From the NCBI GenBank assembly GCA_002412495.1, contig DHVE01000007.1, forward strand, positions 1-35,161: a DNA stretch of 35,161 nt, given 5' to 3'. How positions within the stretch are numbered: the first letter of the stretch is position 1; every line of letters begins with the position of its first letter. The DNA comes from Betaproteobacteria bacterium UBA5216. GTDB lineage: Bacteria; Pseudomonadota; Gammaproteobacteria; Burkholderiales; SG8-41. The position numbers and the translations under genes are program-made. A model generated the notes under the pieces. It was given only the letters and a program-made list of their open reading frames with translations, was not told where the DNA came from and searched no databases. Below, one piece after another: positions 1-7,385 of the stretch.

Positions 1-754
1 GCACGCCGGATTCCGCGATGGTCGGCGCCAGCGGAATCAGCGCGGAACGCTTCTGCGTGCCCACGCCCAGCAGGCGCAACTTGCCGCTCCTGACGTGCGG
101 CTGAACCACCGGCAGATTGTCGAACAACACCTGCAGCTGTCCAGCCAGCGTGTCGGTGAGCGCCAAGCTGCTGCCTTTATACGGCACATGCACCAAATCG
201 ATTTTCGCCAGTGACTTTAAATACTCCGTCGACAAATGCGCCACCGAACCATTACCCGAGGTGCCGTAATTCAACCGCCCCGGTTGCGACCGCGCGAGCG
301 CAATGAACTCCTTGAGGTTTTTCACCGGCAGCGACGGATGCACCGTCAGCACAAACGGACTGATGGTGGCAAGCGACACCGCCACGAAATCGCGCAGCGT
401 GTCATACGGCATTTTCGCCGTGAGATTCGGGTTGATCGTCATCGAACCCGGTGAACCGATCACCAGCGTATAGCCGTCGGGCGCGGAACGGGCCGCCATC
501 TCGGCGCCGATCACGCCGCCCGCGCCACCGCGGTTTTCAACCACGAAGGTTTGCCCCAGCGACTCCGTTAACCGTTGCGCCAGCGTGCGCGCGATCAAAT
601 CCGTGCCGCCGCCGGCCGCGAACGGCACGATGATGCGCACCGGTTTGACCGGATAACCTTGCGCCAGCGCCATGGGCGACATAAGCGCCGCGCCAATTAA
701 CAGTACGCCCAAACGCAAGTACCGGCCCCGCATCCCCGACACCGCGCGCTTCAT
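1..754 (-). CDS. Bug/TctC-family periplasmic carboxylate receptor (3' end cut by window)
   Basis: This is the N-terminal 251 residues of a periplasmic solute-binding protein of the Bug (TctC) family, which captures carboxylates or related small molecules for tripartite tricarboxylate transporters. The start ATG (752-754 on the plus strand) is followed by a basic stretch, a hydrophobic segment ending in ALA-Q, and the family opening YPVKPVRIIVPFAAGGGTD. Further hallmarks follow: ENRGGAGGVIGAE, PDGYTLVIG, VHPSLPVKNLKEFIALA and VHVPYKGSS. The C-terminal lobe runs off the left edge. A purine-rich GAGG precedes the ATG, and the racemase-like gene ends 17 bases upstream on the same strand, so the two are probably cotranscribed. 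The family call is secure; the ligand cannot be read from the sequence. Confidence 0.93.
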   Translation of the reverse strand, partial: MKRAVSGMRGRYLRLGVLLIGAALMSPMALAQGYPVKPVRIIVPFAAGGGTDLIARTLAQRLTESLGQTFVVENRGGAGGVIGAEMAARSAPDGYTLVIGSPGSMTINPNLTAKMPYDTLRDFVAVSLATISPFVLTVHPSLPVKNLKEFIALARSQPGRLNYGTSGNGSVAHLSTEYLKSLAKIDLVHVPYKGSSLALTDTLAGQLQVLFDNLPVVQPHVRSGKLRLLGVGTQKRSALIPLAPTIAESGV

Positions 755-771
755 GCCTGACACCTCACGCC

Positions 772-1587
772 TCACGACTTGGGCGCCAATCTCGCCTGCC
801 CATAAAACGCCAACAGATCCTTGAGTCTCTGGCGCGGCGGCATGGCTTGAAAGTAGCCGCGCCGGCTCGGGGACAATCCACTGCTGCGGCGCAAATCCAC
901 CAGCGACTCCGCCATCTTGATCCACGCCGCCAGCGAATCCATCACCGGCGTATCGTCAACGCGGTTCACGCCGTTACGCGCGAGCAGCACACACATCGGC
1001 GCCTCGCCTGGAATCAGCACGTCCGCGCCGTCGGCAATCATTTTTCGCGCCGACACCTTGAAACGCTCGATCAATTCAGCCGGGTTGTCAAAGCCCTTGA
1101 GCACATCGGCAAAAGTAAAACCCACCTGGCGCGCGCCGACGAATCGTGCTCCCAGCCCGTAACGCTGCGCGTTGTCCGCCAATTGTCCCGACATGCCCTC
1201 GATGAAATTGAGAATGCCGAATTTCTCGCCCAGTGCACAGGCAAACAGCATCGCCGATTCGCCATAGCCCACCACCGGAATATTGAGCGAGGCACGGCAT
1301 TCGCGTAAAAAGATGTCGGGAATGCTGCTGATCGCATACGCGTCGTAGCCCTGCTCCTCCGCCGCGATACCGCCGAGCAAAAACTGCGGGCCGTGCAGAC
1401 GCTGGATCACATCAAAGCAGATGTCCGTGCCGGGATAGGCCGTGGGATAGGTCCCGTCAGCCATGCCATGCATGACGATTTCGGTGTCGGGACGCGCAAC
1501 TTTCCTGAAATGCGCCTCCAGCGCGTCGTTATAGGCGGGCAGGTCCGCCAGAACCGTGAAACTTTGATGCCAGATGCGCATAGCCAT
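772..1587 (-). CDS. Asp/Glu/hydantoin racemase-superfamily protein lacking both usual catalytic cysteines
   Basis: The 271-residue protein opens MAMRIWHQSF and has the length and layout of the hydantoin/aspartate racemase superfamily, cytoplasmic enzymes using two cysteines as acid-base pair. Where the family usually has a Cys-x-x-D-P-type motif, this protein reads AISSIPD (residues 85-91). Where it usually has GCAGM it reads GEAPM (194-198). Both catalytic cysteines therefore appear to be replaced, by Ser and Glu; C97 and C199 are nearby but offset. It may be a non-racemase member of the fold, comparable to the decarboxylase and isomerase branches, or have another role. It precedes the Bug receptor on the same strand, suggesting both handle the same carboxylate or cyclic amide. 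The start has a GGAATGG-type ribosome site; an ATG two codons later is an alternative. Confidence 0.8.
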   Translation of the reverse strand: MAMRIWHQSFTVLADLPAYNDALEAHFRKVARPDTEIVMHGMADGTYPTAYPGTDICFDVIQRLHGPQFLLGGIAAEEQGYDAYAISSIPDIFLRECRASLNIPVVGYGESAMLFACALGEKFGILNFIEGMSGQLADNAQRYGLGARFVGARQVGFTFADVLKGFDNPAELIERFKVSARKMIADGADVLIPGEAPMCVLLARNGVNRVDDTPVMDSLAAWIKMAESLVDLRRSSGLSPSRRGYFQAMPPRQRLKDLLAFYGQARLAPKS

Positions 1588-1640
1588 GATTTTCCATTCC
1601 TTCTCGGGGTAAACTTGCCAATAACAAATTCCAATCGCGC

Positions 1641-1664
1641 CATTCCCGTCTTCGCGGGCATGAC
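1641..1664. repeat. Degenerate REP-like palindrome in divergent intergenic region
   Basis: The 140-base space between the racemase-like gene and the FAD dehydrogenase carries an imperfect palindrome with inner arms CCCG (1645-1648) and CGGG (1655-1658), extended by partial ATT/CAT pairing. It has the ATTCC...GGGCATGAC character of dispersed extragenic palindromes common in proteobacteria, and its outer bases resemble the perfect palindrome at 27760-27785. It lies where both divergent promoters must be, so it could also affect mRNA structure. Confidence 0.4.
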
Positions 1665-1727
1665 AATCTGGATTTTTTTCGCACGCATCCAGATGAAGCT
1701 CAATTGTAGCTTGAGGGAGAGCAAACC

Positions 1728-3200
1728 GTGAGCATCACCTCGCATTCATTCGACGTAGTCGTCGCCGGTTGCGGCATTGCCGGCCTGTCCGCCGCCGTTT
1801 CAGCCGCCGAATACGGGGCGCGCGTCGCCGTACTGGAACGCGCGCCCCTCGAAGAGCGCGGCGGCAACACGCGCTATACCGATGCCTATCTGCGCATGAA
1901 AAGCGAAACCGAAGTCACTGACGACTTTGAAACTCACTTGGCGGAAAACGGCGGCGGTTACCTTGATCCGGAACTGGTCAAGCACACCACGCAGGCGTAC
2001 GACACCTGGCCCGCCATCGTAAAAACGCTCTCCTTTGCCGATCCCGAACTCATCTCTGCCTTTGCCAATGCCGCCGGGCCAACCGTGCAGTGGCTGAAAT
2101 CCTTCGGCGTGAAATTCGATTTTCTGCCGACGCAGTTTCTCACCAAGTCACAGCCGCGCCTGTTGCCCATCGGCGGCGGTCTTGCGCTGGTGGAAGCACT
2201 TGCCGCCGCGGCCGACAAAAAAGGCGTGCGCTTTTTCTACGAAACCACCGCCACCGCGCTGTTGCAAAGCGAACAGGGCGCAGTCACCGGTCTGCACGCC
2301 AGTGTGAACAAGGGCAGCAAGGGCGAGCCGATGCACTTCATGGGCAAGGTTATTCTTGGCTGCGGCGGCTTCGAGGGCAATGCCGAAATGCAGACGCGCT
2401 ATATCGGCCCGCGCGCGGTATACCTGCGTCCGGTGGCGCGCGGCGGCTATTACAACAAGGGCGAAGGCATCCGCATGGCGCTCGATATCGGCGCGGCACC
2501 CTGCGGCGACTTTGGCAGCTATCACGCCGAGCCGATTGATCCGCGCTCGGGCCGCCCCGAGCCGTCGGTGTTTATTTTCCCCTACGGCATTCTGGTAAAT
2601 CAGGAAGGCCTGCGCTTTACAGACGAGGCCCCCGGCACCGTGGACGCCGTGTATGAATCGATTACGCGAAAAATATTCAATCAAACCAACGGCATCGCCT
2701 ACACCATTCTCGATGACAAAATCAACGACGTGCCGAATTACAAACTGGGATTGCGCAGCGACCAGCCACCAATCACCGGCGCCACGCTTGCCGAACTCGC
2801 GGGCAAACTGAAAATCCCGCCAGCCGCGTTAGAACAAACCGTGCGCGACTACAACGCCGCCTGCGCAAAAGATACAAAGGGAACCTTCAAACCGCTCGAA
2901 CTCGATCACCTCGCGGCGCAAGGGCTGACGCCGCCCAAATCCAACTGGGCGCGCGCGCTCGACAAGCCGCCGTATCAGGCCTATCCGGTAATTTCATCGA
3001 ATGTGCTCACGTTCGGCGGCCTCAAGGTCAACACGCGCGCGCAAGTTCTCAATCTGGATGGTGTTCCGATACTGGGGCTGTACGCCGCCGGCGAAGTGGT
3101 CGGCCTGTACTACAAGACCTACACGGGCGCGACCTCCGTGCTCAAGGGTGCGGTGTTCGGCCGGCTGGCGGGGATCGATGCCGCGCAAAATCCAGGTTAA
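1728..3200 (+). CDS. FAD-dependent dehydrogenase, tricarballylate dehydrogenase (TcuA)/fumarate reductase flavoprotein type
   Basis: The protein has 490 residues and starts with GTG, preceded by a GAGGGAGA ribosome site. The N-terminus carries the Rossmann FAD motif GCGIAG (residues 14-19), with an acidic residue closing the fold in AVLERAP. LGCGGFEGN, GILVNQEGLRFTDEAPG and the C-terminal LYAAGEVVGLYYKTYTGATS are typical of the succinate dehydrogenase/fumarate reductase flavoprotein superfamily. The best fit is the tricarballylate dehydrogenase (TcuA) branch, which oxidises tricarballylate to cis-aconitate. There is no signal peptide or flavinylation tail, so the enzyme is soluble and cytoplasmic. 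It is divergent from the racemase-like/Bug pair, consistent with dissimilation of a carboxylate captured by the receptor. No TcuB-type electron-transfer partner is in the window, so the precise substrate remains inferred. Confidence 0.85.
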   Translation: MSITSHSFDVVVAGCGIAGLSAAVSAAEYGARVAVLERAPLEERGGNTRYTDAYLRMKSETEVTDDFETHLAENGGGYLDPELVKHTTQAYDTWPAIVKTLSFADPELISAFANAAGPTVQWLKSFGVKFDFLPTQFLTKSQPRLLPIGGGLALVEALAAAADKKGVRFFYETTATALLQSEQGAVTGLHASVNKGSKGEPMHFMGKVILGCGGFEGNAEMQTRYIGPRAVYLRPVARGGYYNKGEGIRMALDIGAAPCGDFGSYHAEPIDPRSGRPEPSVFIFPYGILVNQEGLRFTDEAPGTVDAVYESITRKIFNQTNGIAYTILDDKINDVPNYKLGLRSDQPPITGATLAELAGKLKIPPAALEQTVRDYNAACAKDTKGTFKPLELDHLAAQGLTPPKSNWARALDKPPYQAYPVISSNVLTFGGLKVNTRAQVLNLDGVPILGLYAAGEVVGLYYKTYTGATSVLKGAVFGRLAGIDAAQNPG

Positions 3201-3239
3201 TCAGTGGCATAACAGATTGATTTAGGCAGGATTTCCAAG

Positions 3240-3276
3240 GAACGCCTATACTTTTGATATCGTGTGTAAGGCGTTC
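3240..3276. promoter_or_regulatory. Inverted repeat upstream of haem-sensor gene (candidate operator)
   Basis: Two 8-base arms, GAACGCCT (3240-3247) and AGGCGTTC (3269-3276), flank a 21-base spacer whose centre is a GATATC palindrome (3256-3261). A TATACT hexamer (3247-3252) overlaps the left arm and could be a -10 element, but I find no convincing -35. The element lies about 58 bases before the haem-sensor start and is the only strong symmetry in this 133-base gap. A dimeric regulator site is an inference. Confidence 0.4.
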
Positions 3277-3333
3277 GCGCGGCGATAGACATAAGAGACA
3301 CAAGAAACTCAGGGACCAACAGGAGAAAATCTC

Positions 3334-4206
3334 ATGGGACTGCGACTGAAATTCAACCTGGTGTTGTTGCTGGTTTTCGCCGTCGGACTCGGCGTGACGG
3401 GATACATTTCGCATGATCTGCTACACCGGAATGCGCGCGATGAAGTGTTGCGCAACGCGGGCGTGATGATGGAGGCCGCGCTGTCAATGCGCAGCTACAC
3501 CACACAACAAATACGCCCGTTGATTCCGTACAGCGAAGACGTCTTTCATCCGCAAAGCGTGCCGGCGTATTCGGCCACCGAAATCATGACGGCGCTGCGC
3601 AAAAAATATGCGGATTATTCCTACAAGGAAGCCGCCCTGAACCCGACCAATCCGCGCAACAAGGCGGTGGAATGGGAAAGCGATATCGTCAACACCTTCC
3701 GCAACGATACCACCCGCACGGAAATCAGCGGCATTCGCGAAACGCCGACCGGGCAGTCGCTGTATCTCGCGCGCCCCTTCCAGATCAGGGACAAGGCCTG
3801 CCTCTCGTGCCATACCACTGCCGCCGAAGCGCCACCCGCCATGGTCAAAATCTACGGCCCCAACAATGGCTTCGGCTGGAAGCACATGGAAGTCATCGGC
3901 GCGCAGGTGGTTTCCGTGCCGATGTCGCTGCCGATCCAGAACGCCAATCGCGCGTTTTACACGTTCATGATTTCCCTGTCGGCGGTGTTTCTGGCACTGT
4001 TCGTGATTTTGAACGTGATGATGAGTCTGCTGATCGTGAAGCCGATCACGCGCATGTCCGACGCGGCCGACAAAATCAGCACCGGAAACATGGATATCGC
4101 CGAGTTTAACGAAAACGGCAAGGACGAAGTGGCGACGCTCGGCAAATCGTTCAATCGCATGCGGCGCAGCTTGGCCAAGGCCATTGAACTCATCAACAAG
4201 GGCTGA
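3334..4206 (+). CDS. Membrane haem sensor: Tll0287-like (DUF3365) domain, CxxCH, HAMP, no output domain
   Basis: The 290-residue protein has a first membrane segment (about 8-25), an extracytoplasmic domain (about 30-205), a second membrane segment (about 208-232) and a HAMP linker (about 233-285). The periplasmic domain holds CLSCH (residues 156-160), a covalent c-type haem site, followed by AMVKIYGPNNGFGWKHMEVIGAQVV features of the Tll0287/DUF3365 fold. HAMP is recognised from KPITRMSDAADKISTG and DEVATLGKSFNRMRRSL. The protein stops just after HAMP, so it lacks a kinase, cyclase or methyl-accepting output of its own. A Ser/Thr kinase gene begins 20 bases later, suggesting the receptor passes a redox, NO, CO or oxygen signal to it. 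An AGGAG ribosome site precedes the ATG. Confidence 0.88.
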   Translation: MGLRLKFNLVLLLVFAVGLGVTGYISHDLLHRNARDEVLRNAGVMMEAALSMRSYTTQQIRPLIPYSEDVFHPQSVPAYSATEIMTALRKKYADYSYKEAALNPTNPRNKAVEWESDIVNTFRNDTTRTEISGIRETPTGQSLYLARPFQIRDKACLSCHTTAAEAPPAMVKIYGPNNGFGWKHMEVIGAQVVSVPMSLPIQNANRAFYTFMISLSAVFLALFVILNVMMSLLIVKPITRMSDAADKISTGNMDIAEFNENGKDEVATLGKSFNRMRRSLAKAIELINKG

Positions 4207-4226
4207 CGCGGCACCCCGCCCCATTC

Positions 4227-5735
4227 ATGAGCAACCCCCACAACGCCCTTCCAGCGGGTTATGTCATCAATGAGTATCGCGTGGAATCCGTGCTCGGCGT
4301 GGGCGGCTTCGGCATCACGTATCTCGCGACGGATGTCAATCTCAACCTCAAGGTGGCGCTGAAGGAGTATCTGCCCGTGGATTTCTCGGCACGCGCGGCG
4401 GACTTGTCGATAGCTGCGCGCACGCCCGAGGACGCCGAGTCCTACGACTGGGGCCTGCGCCGGTTTCTGGATGAAGCACGCACGCTGGCCTCGTTTCGGC
4501 ATCCGAATATTGTGCGCGTGATGCGTTTCTTTGAAGGCAATCACACCGGCTACATGGTGATGGAGTTTGTCGAAGGCGACGCGCTGCACAACTGGATCAA
4601 CACGCGCCGGCCGCTGTCACAGCAAGCCCTGCTCGACATCGTGTTGCCGTTGCTCGGCGGACTGGCCGTGGTGCACAAGGCCGGTTATCTGCATCGCGAC
4701 ATCAAGCCGGCCAATATCAGCATACGCGCCGACGGCAGCCCGGTGCTGCTCGATTTTGGCTCGGCGCGCGAAGTCAGCGGCAATCAGGAAATGACCGCCA
4801 TGGTGTCGCCCGGCTACGCGCCGCTCGAGCAATATCACGCGGGCGGCAAGCAAGGCCCGTGGAGCGATCTGTATGCGCTGGGCGGCGTGATGTACTGGAT
4901 GGCCACCGGCAACAAACCCGTTGAAGCCGCGGCACGCATCCGCAAGGACGACATGGTGCCCGCGACGGCGCTGTTGCCGCTGGGCCGTTACACGGCGGAA
5001 TTGCTGGGCGCCATCGATTGGGCGCTGAAGCCGCATGAAGATGAACGCCCGCAAAGCACGGCGGACTTTATCGCGCGATTGGGGATTGCCGGCACTGGCG
5101 GCGGCGCCGATACCACGACGCGGCGTCCCGGCACGTCGGCCGATGCCACGCAACGCGTAATCAACGCACCGGCCGGGCAGCCCGTGACGCAAAGAGCCCC
5201 AACCCAACCGGGCGCGGCCGCTGCGGCCAACCCGGCCACCACTGCCATCCTTTTCGACAGCGGCGTACTCAAGCGCATTGAAACGGAAGCCGCGTTGCAC
5301 CTTGGCCCGATTGCGCCGGTGTTGGTGCGCAATGCGTCGCGCAAGGCAGTCACACTCGCCGAATTGTGTGCCATCGTCGGGCAGGATATCGAAGACGAAA
5401 AAACGCGCGCCGCGTTTCTCAGGAAATTTGCGCGCGAGGAGCAAACGTCTCCGCCTCTTTCACTAGCTACGCCGGCTGCACAGCAGGATTCCGAGTCCGC
5501 CATAACCACCCGGCCACAACCACTGTCTCACAAATTCACGCCGGAAGTTCTGCAGCGGGCAGAATCCGAACTGGCCCGGCATATCGGCGCCGTTGCCGGT
5601 GTCGTGATCAAGCGCGCCGCCGCAAAGGCACGCGACGAGGTTGAACTGTATTTATTGATCTCCGACGAGATTCAGGACCCCGCCGAGAAAAAAGCCTTTG
5701 TGCGCAAGGCGGTATTGGCATCGAGGGCGCGTTGA
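4227..5735 (+). CDS. Ser/Thr protein kinase with duplicated C-terminal module
   Basis: The 502-residue protein is a Hanks-type kinase. Visible landmarks are the glycine loop GVGGFG (24-29), the lysine in VALKEY (K46), the catalytic loop HRDIKPAN (156-163, D158), the DFG motif (176-178) and APLEQY near the activation segment. After about residue 285 comes a Pro/Ala/Thr-rich linker and then two copies of a roughly 55-residue module (347-401 and 441-495). Both share the pattern L-R-E-E/A-L-IG-A-V-A-E-L, starting LKRIETEAALHLGPIAPVLV and LQRAESELARHIGAVAGVVI. No membrane segment is present, so it is cytoplasmic and probably pairs with the haem-HAMP receptor immediately upstream. There is no clear Shine-Dalgarno site, so translation may be coupled to the upstream gene. 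Confidence 0.92.
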   Translation: MSNPHNALPAGYVINEYRVESVLGVGGFGITYLATDVNLNLKVALKEYLPVDFSARAADLSIAARTPEDAESYDWGLRRFLDEARTLASFRHPNIVRVMRFFEGNHTGYMVMEFVEGDALHNWINTRRPLSQQALLDIVLPLLGGLAVVHKAGYLHRDIKPANISIRADGSPVLLDFGSAREVSGNQEMTAMVSPGYAPLEQYHAGGKQGPWSDLYALGGVMYWMATGNKPVEAAARIRKDDMVPATALLPLGRYTAELLGAIDWALKPHEDERPQSTADFIARLGIAGTGGGADTTTRRPGTSADATQRVINAPAGQPVTQRAPTQPGAAAAANPATTAILFDSGVLKRIETEAALHLGPIAPVLVRNASRKAVTLAELCAIVGQDIEDEKTRAAFLRKFAREEQTSPPLSLATPAAQQDSESAITTRPQPLSHKFTPEVLQRAESELARHIGAVAGVVIKRAAAKARDEVELYLLISDEIQDPAEKKAFVRKAVLASRAR

Positions 5736-5751
5736 ACCCGGCGTTCTCAAG

Positions 5752-5803
5752 AATTCCCTCTCGAAGTCGATAGAGAACTAGGGGCTGAGGGTATAAGGGA
5801 ATT
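5752..5803. other. Long-spaced inverted repeat after the kinase gene
   Basis: AATTCCCT (5752-5759) is mirrored by AGGGAATT (5796-5803) with a 36-base spacer that itself contains a TCTC/GAGA pair. It lies in the 164-base gap between the kinase and the repeat-protein gene and could fold in RNA or be a regulator site. No T-tract follows, so it is not a standard terminator. Confidence 0.3.
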
Positions 5804-5899
5804 TCATGCCAGTGAATCCGAGCCCGGCAAATCATTTCAGGCCGGCAGCAAGAAAGCTGTTTTATCAACACAACCGCAACATTATCGAGGGAGAAAAAA

Positions 5900-6301
5900 A
5901 TGAATCTGCGTCGCCTTGTAAAAACCATGACGACCCTTGCGATGGCCTTCCTGATTGCCGCGCCCGCCGTGACACCCGCCGCGACCAGCACCTCAAAAAC
6001 CACCACCAGCAAACACACCACCAGCAGTGGCAGCAGCGCGGGCCGTTCCACCACGCAGGGCAACGTTACCCGGCACACCAGCAAAACCGGCAGCAGCGCC
6101 GGCAAGTCGGTCAGGCAAGGGAACACCACCAAGCATTACGACAAATCCGGCAAGGTCGTGGGCAAGTCCGTTACCCAGGGCAATACCACGCGTACGACGG
6201 ATAACTCGGGGAAGACCGTGGGCAAATCAACCACCACCGGCAACACCACGGTACACAAAGATGCCCAAGGGCGAACGACCGGCAAGACGGTCACAAAGTG
6301 A
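5900..6301 (+). CDS. Secreted small protein of 20-residue Gly/Thr-rich tandem repeats
   Basis: The 133-residue protein has a signal peptide (basic NLRRLVK, hydrophobic core to about residue 22, cleavage near APAVTPAA). A Ser/Thr/Lys-rich lead follows, then four copies of a 20-residue unit (48-67, 68-87, 88-107, 108-127) and a partial fifth (128-133). The unit reads roughly GKS-x-TQGNTT-x-x-x-D-x-SGK-x-V. The mature protein has about three Asp and no Glu, so it is strongly basic. The Gly-Asn-Thr-Thr...Asp...Gly pattern is reminiscent of short beta-hairpin repeats of the YD or MORN type, but I do not recognise the family. It follows the Ser/Thr kinase on the same strand with its own GAGGGAG ribosome site. 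An extracellular or cell-surface binding role is a guess. Confidence 0.75.
   Translation: MNLRRLVKTMTTLAMAFLIAAPAVTPAATSTSKTTTSKHTTSSGSSAGRSTTQGNVTRHTSKTGSSAGKSVRQGNTTKHYDKSGKVVGKSVTQGNTTRTTDNSGKTVGKSTTTGNTTVHKDAQGRTTGKTVTK
6041..6280 (+). repeat. Four tandem 60-base coding repeats
   Basis: Four in-frame units of 60 bases encode the 20-residue repeats of the secreted protein, each beginning with a Gly-Lys/Arg-Ser codon set and containing a CAGGGCAA-type or related Gly-Asn segment. A fifth partial unit reaches the stop codon. Copies differ at many codons, so this is an old expansion rather than a recent slippage array. Confidence 0.8.
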
Positions 6302-6388
6302 CGCAACAGCGGACGCCTGCACGAATGCACGAAGGCGAAAGCGTAAAGGTCGAAGTTCGGCAAACCGTAAGGCAGTCGCGCAGCGCTG

Positions 6389-7354
6389 TTAATCCACGCG
6401 CACGCCCGCGCTCTTGACCACTTTCGCCCACTTGGTAATTTCATTGCGAAAATGCGCACTGAACTGCTCCGGCGTACCGCTGCCGGGCGTGGCGCCAAAG
6501 CTGCGCAGCCGTTCGCGCATGTCCGCGGCTTGCAGGCCTTTCATCACCTCCGTGTTAAGACGTGCGATGATGTCCCGGGACGTGCCCGCGGGTACGAACA
6601 GGCCAAACCACGCGTCGGCATCGTAGCCCGGCACGCCGGCTTCGGCGACGGAAGGAACATCCGGCGCCAATGGCGAACGTTGCGCGGTACTCACGCCGAG
6701 CGCGCGCAGCTTGCCCAATTTCGCCAACGGAGCCAGCGTGAGGATGTTGTCGAACTGCGCCGGCACGTGGCCGGCGAGCACGTCCGTGGTGGCCGCCGCC
6801 TGGCCCTTGTAATGCACGCTGGTCAACCTTACGCCGGCAAGCGAGCTGAATAATTCCATGAAGAGATGTGCGCCCGAGCCCGCGCCGGCGGTGACGTAGT
6901 TGACCTCGCCGGGCCGCGCCTTGACGAACGCGATGAATTCCTTGACGTTCTTGACCGGCATCGACGGATGCGTCACCAGCATGAACGGCGTGGTCGCCAC
7001 GTGCGCCACGGGTGCCAGATCGCGCAGCGGATCGTACGCGAGCTTGGCATATAACGTCGGGTTGATCGAAAGCGAGACGCTGCCCATGAATAGCGTATAG
7101 CCGTCCGGGGCCGAGCGCACCGCGAGTTCCGCGCCGATGTTGCTGGCCGCCCCCGGCCGGTTATCAACGATCACCTGTTGGCCCATGCTTTCGTTGAGTT
7201 TTTGCGCCATCACGCGCGTTGCGATGTCAGTGGCGCCGCCCGGCGGGAAGCCGACAATGATGCGCACGGGCTTGGTGGGGTAGGTCTGCGCCGATGCCCC
7301 GCCCGCGATAATCACCAACACCACCAACAACAAACTCAAACGTCGGCTGGCCAT
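6389..7354 (-). CDS. Bug/TctC-family periplasmic receptor
   Basis: This is a full-length receptor of 321 residues from MASRR. That ATG is chosen because an AAGGGA ribosome site lies just before it; an in-frame ATG 15 codons earlier would add a non-hydrophobic tail. A signal peptide ends at GGASA-Q, followed by the YPTKPVRIIVGFPPGGATD opening, VDNRPGAASNIGAE, APDGYTLFMG, and the C-lobe motif VPSVAEAGVPGYDADAWFGL. The distinguishing VHYKGQAAATTD replaces the usual VPYKG segment. It is the last gene of a minus-strand run with the FAD dehydrogenase and another Bug receptor, with a 31-base gap to the former. The ligand is likely the substrate, or a relative, of that dehydrogenase. Confidence 0.93.
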   Translation of the reverse strand: MASRRLSLLLVVLVIIAGGASAQTYPTKPVRIIVGFPPGGATDIATRVMAQKLNESMGQQVIVDNRPGAASNIGAELAVRSAPDGYTLFMGSVSLSINPTLYAKLAYDPLRDLAPVAHVATTPFMLVTHPSMPVKNVKEFIAFVKARPGEVNYVTAGAGSGAHLFMELFSSLAGVRLTSVHYKGQAAATTDVLAGHVPAQFDNILTLAPLAKLGKLRALGVSTAQRSPLAPDVPSVAEAGVPGYDADAWFGLFVPAGTSRDIIARLNTEVMKGLQAADMRERLRSFGATPGSGTPEQFSAHFRNEITKWAKVVKSAGVRVD

Positions 7355-7385
7355 ACCATTCCCTTTCAGATTTTTATCCGGACAC

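Noticed and set aside
4617..5444. 275-codon minus-strand frame inside the Ser/Thr kinase gene
   Set aside because: It is a shadow of a kinase with all catalytic motifs present; long antisense frames are common in GC-rich genomes.
6041..6280. Regular 60-base repeats considered as a CRISPR-like array
   Set aside because: The units are contiguous, in frame and diverged, with no unique spacers and no cas genes; they encode protein repeats.
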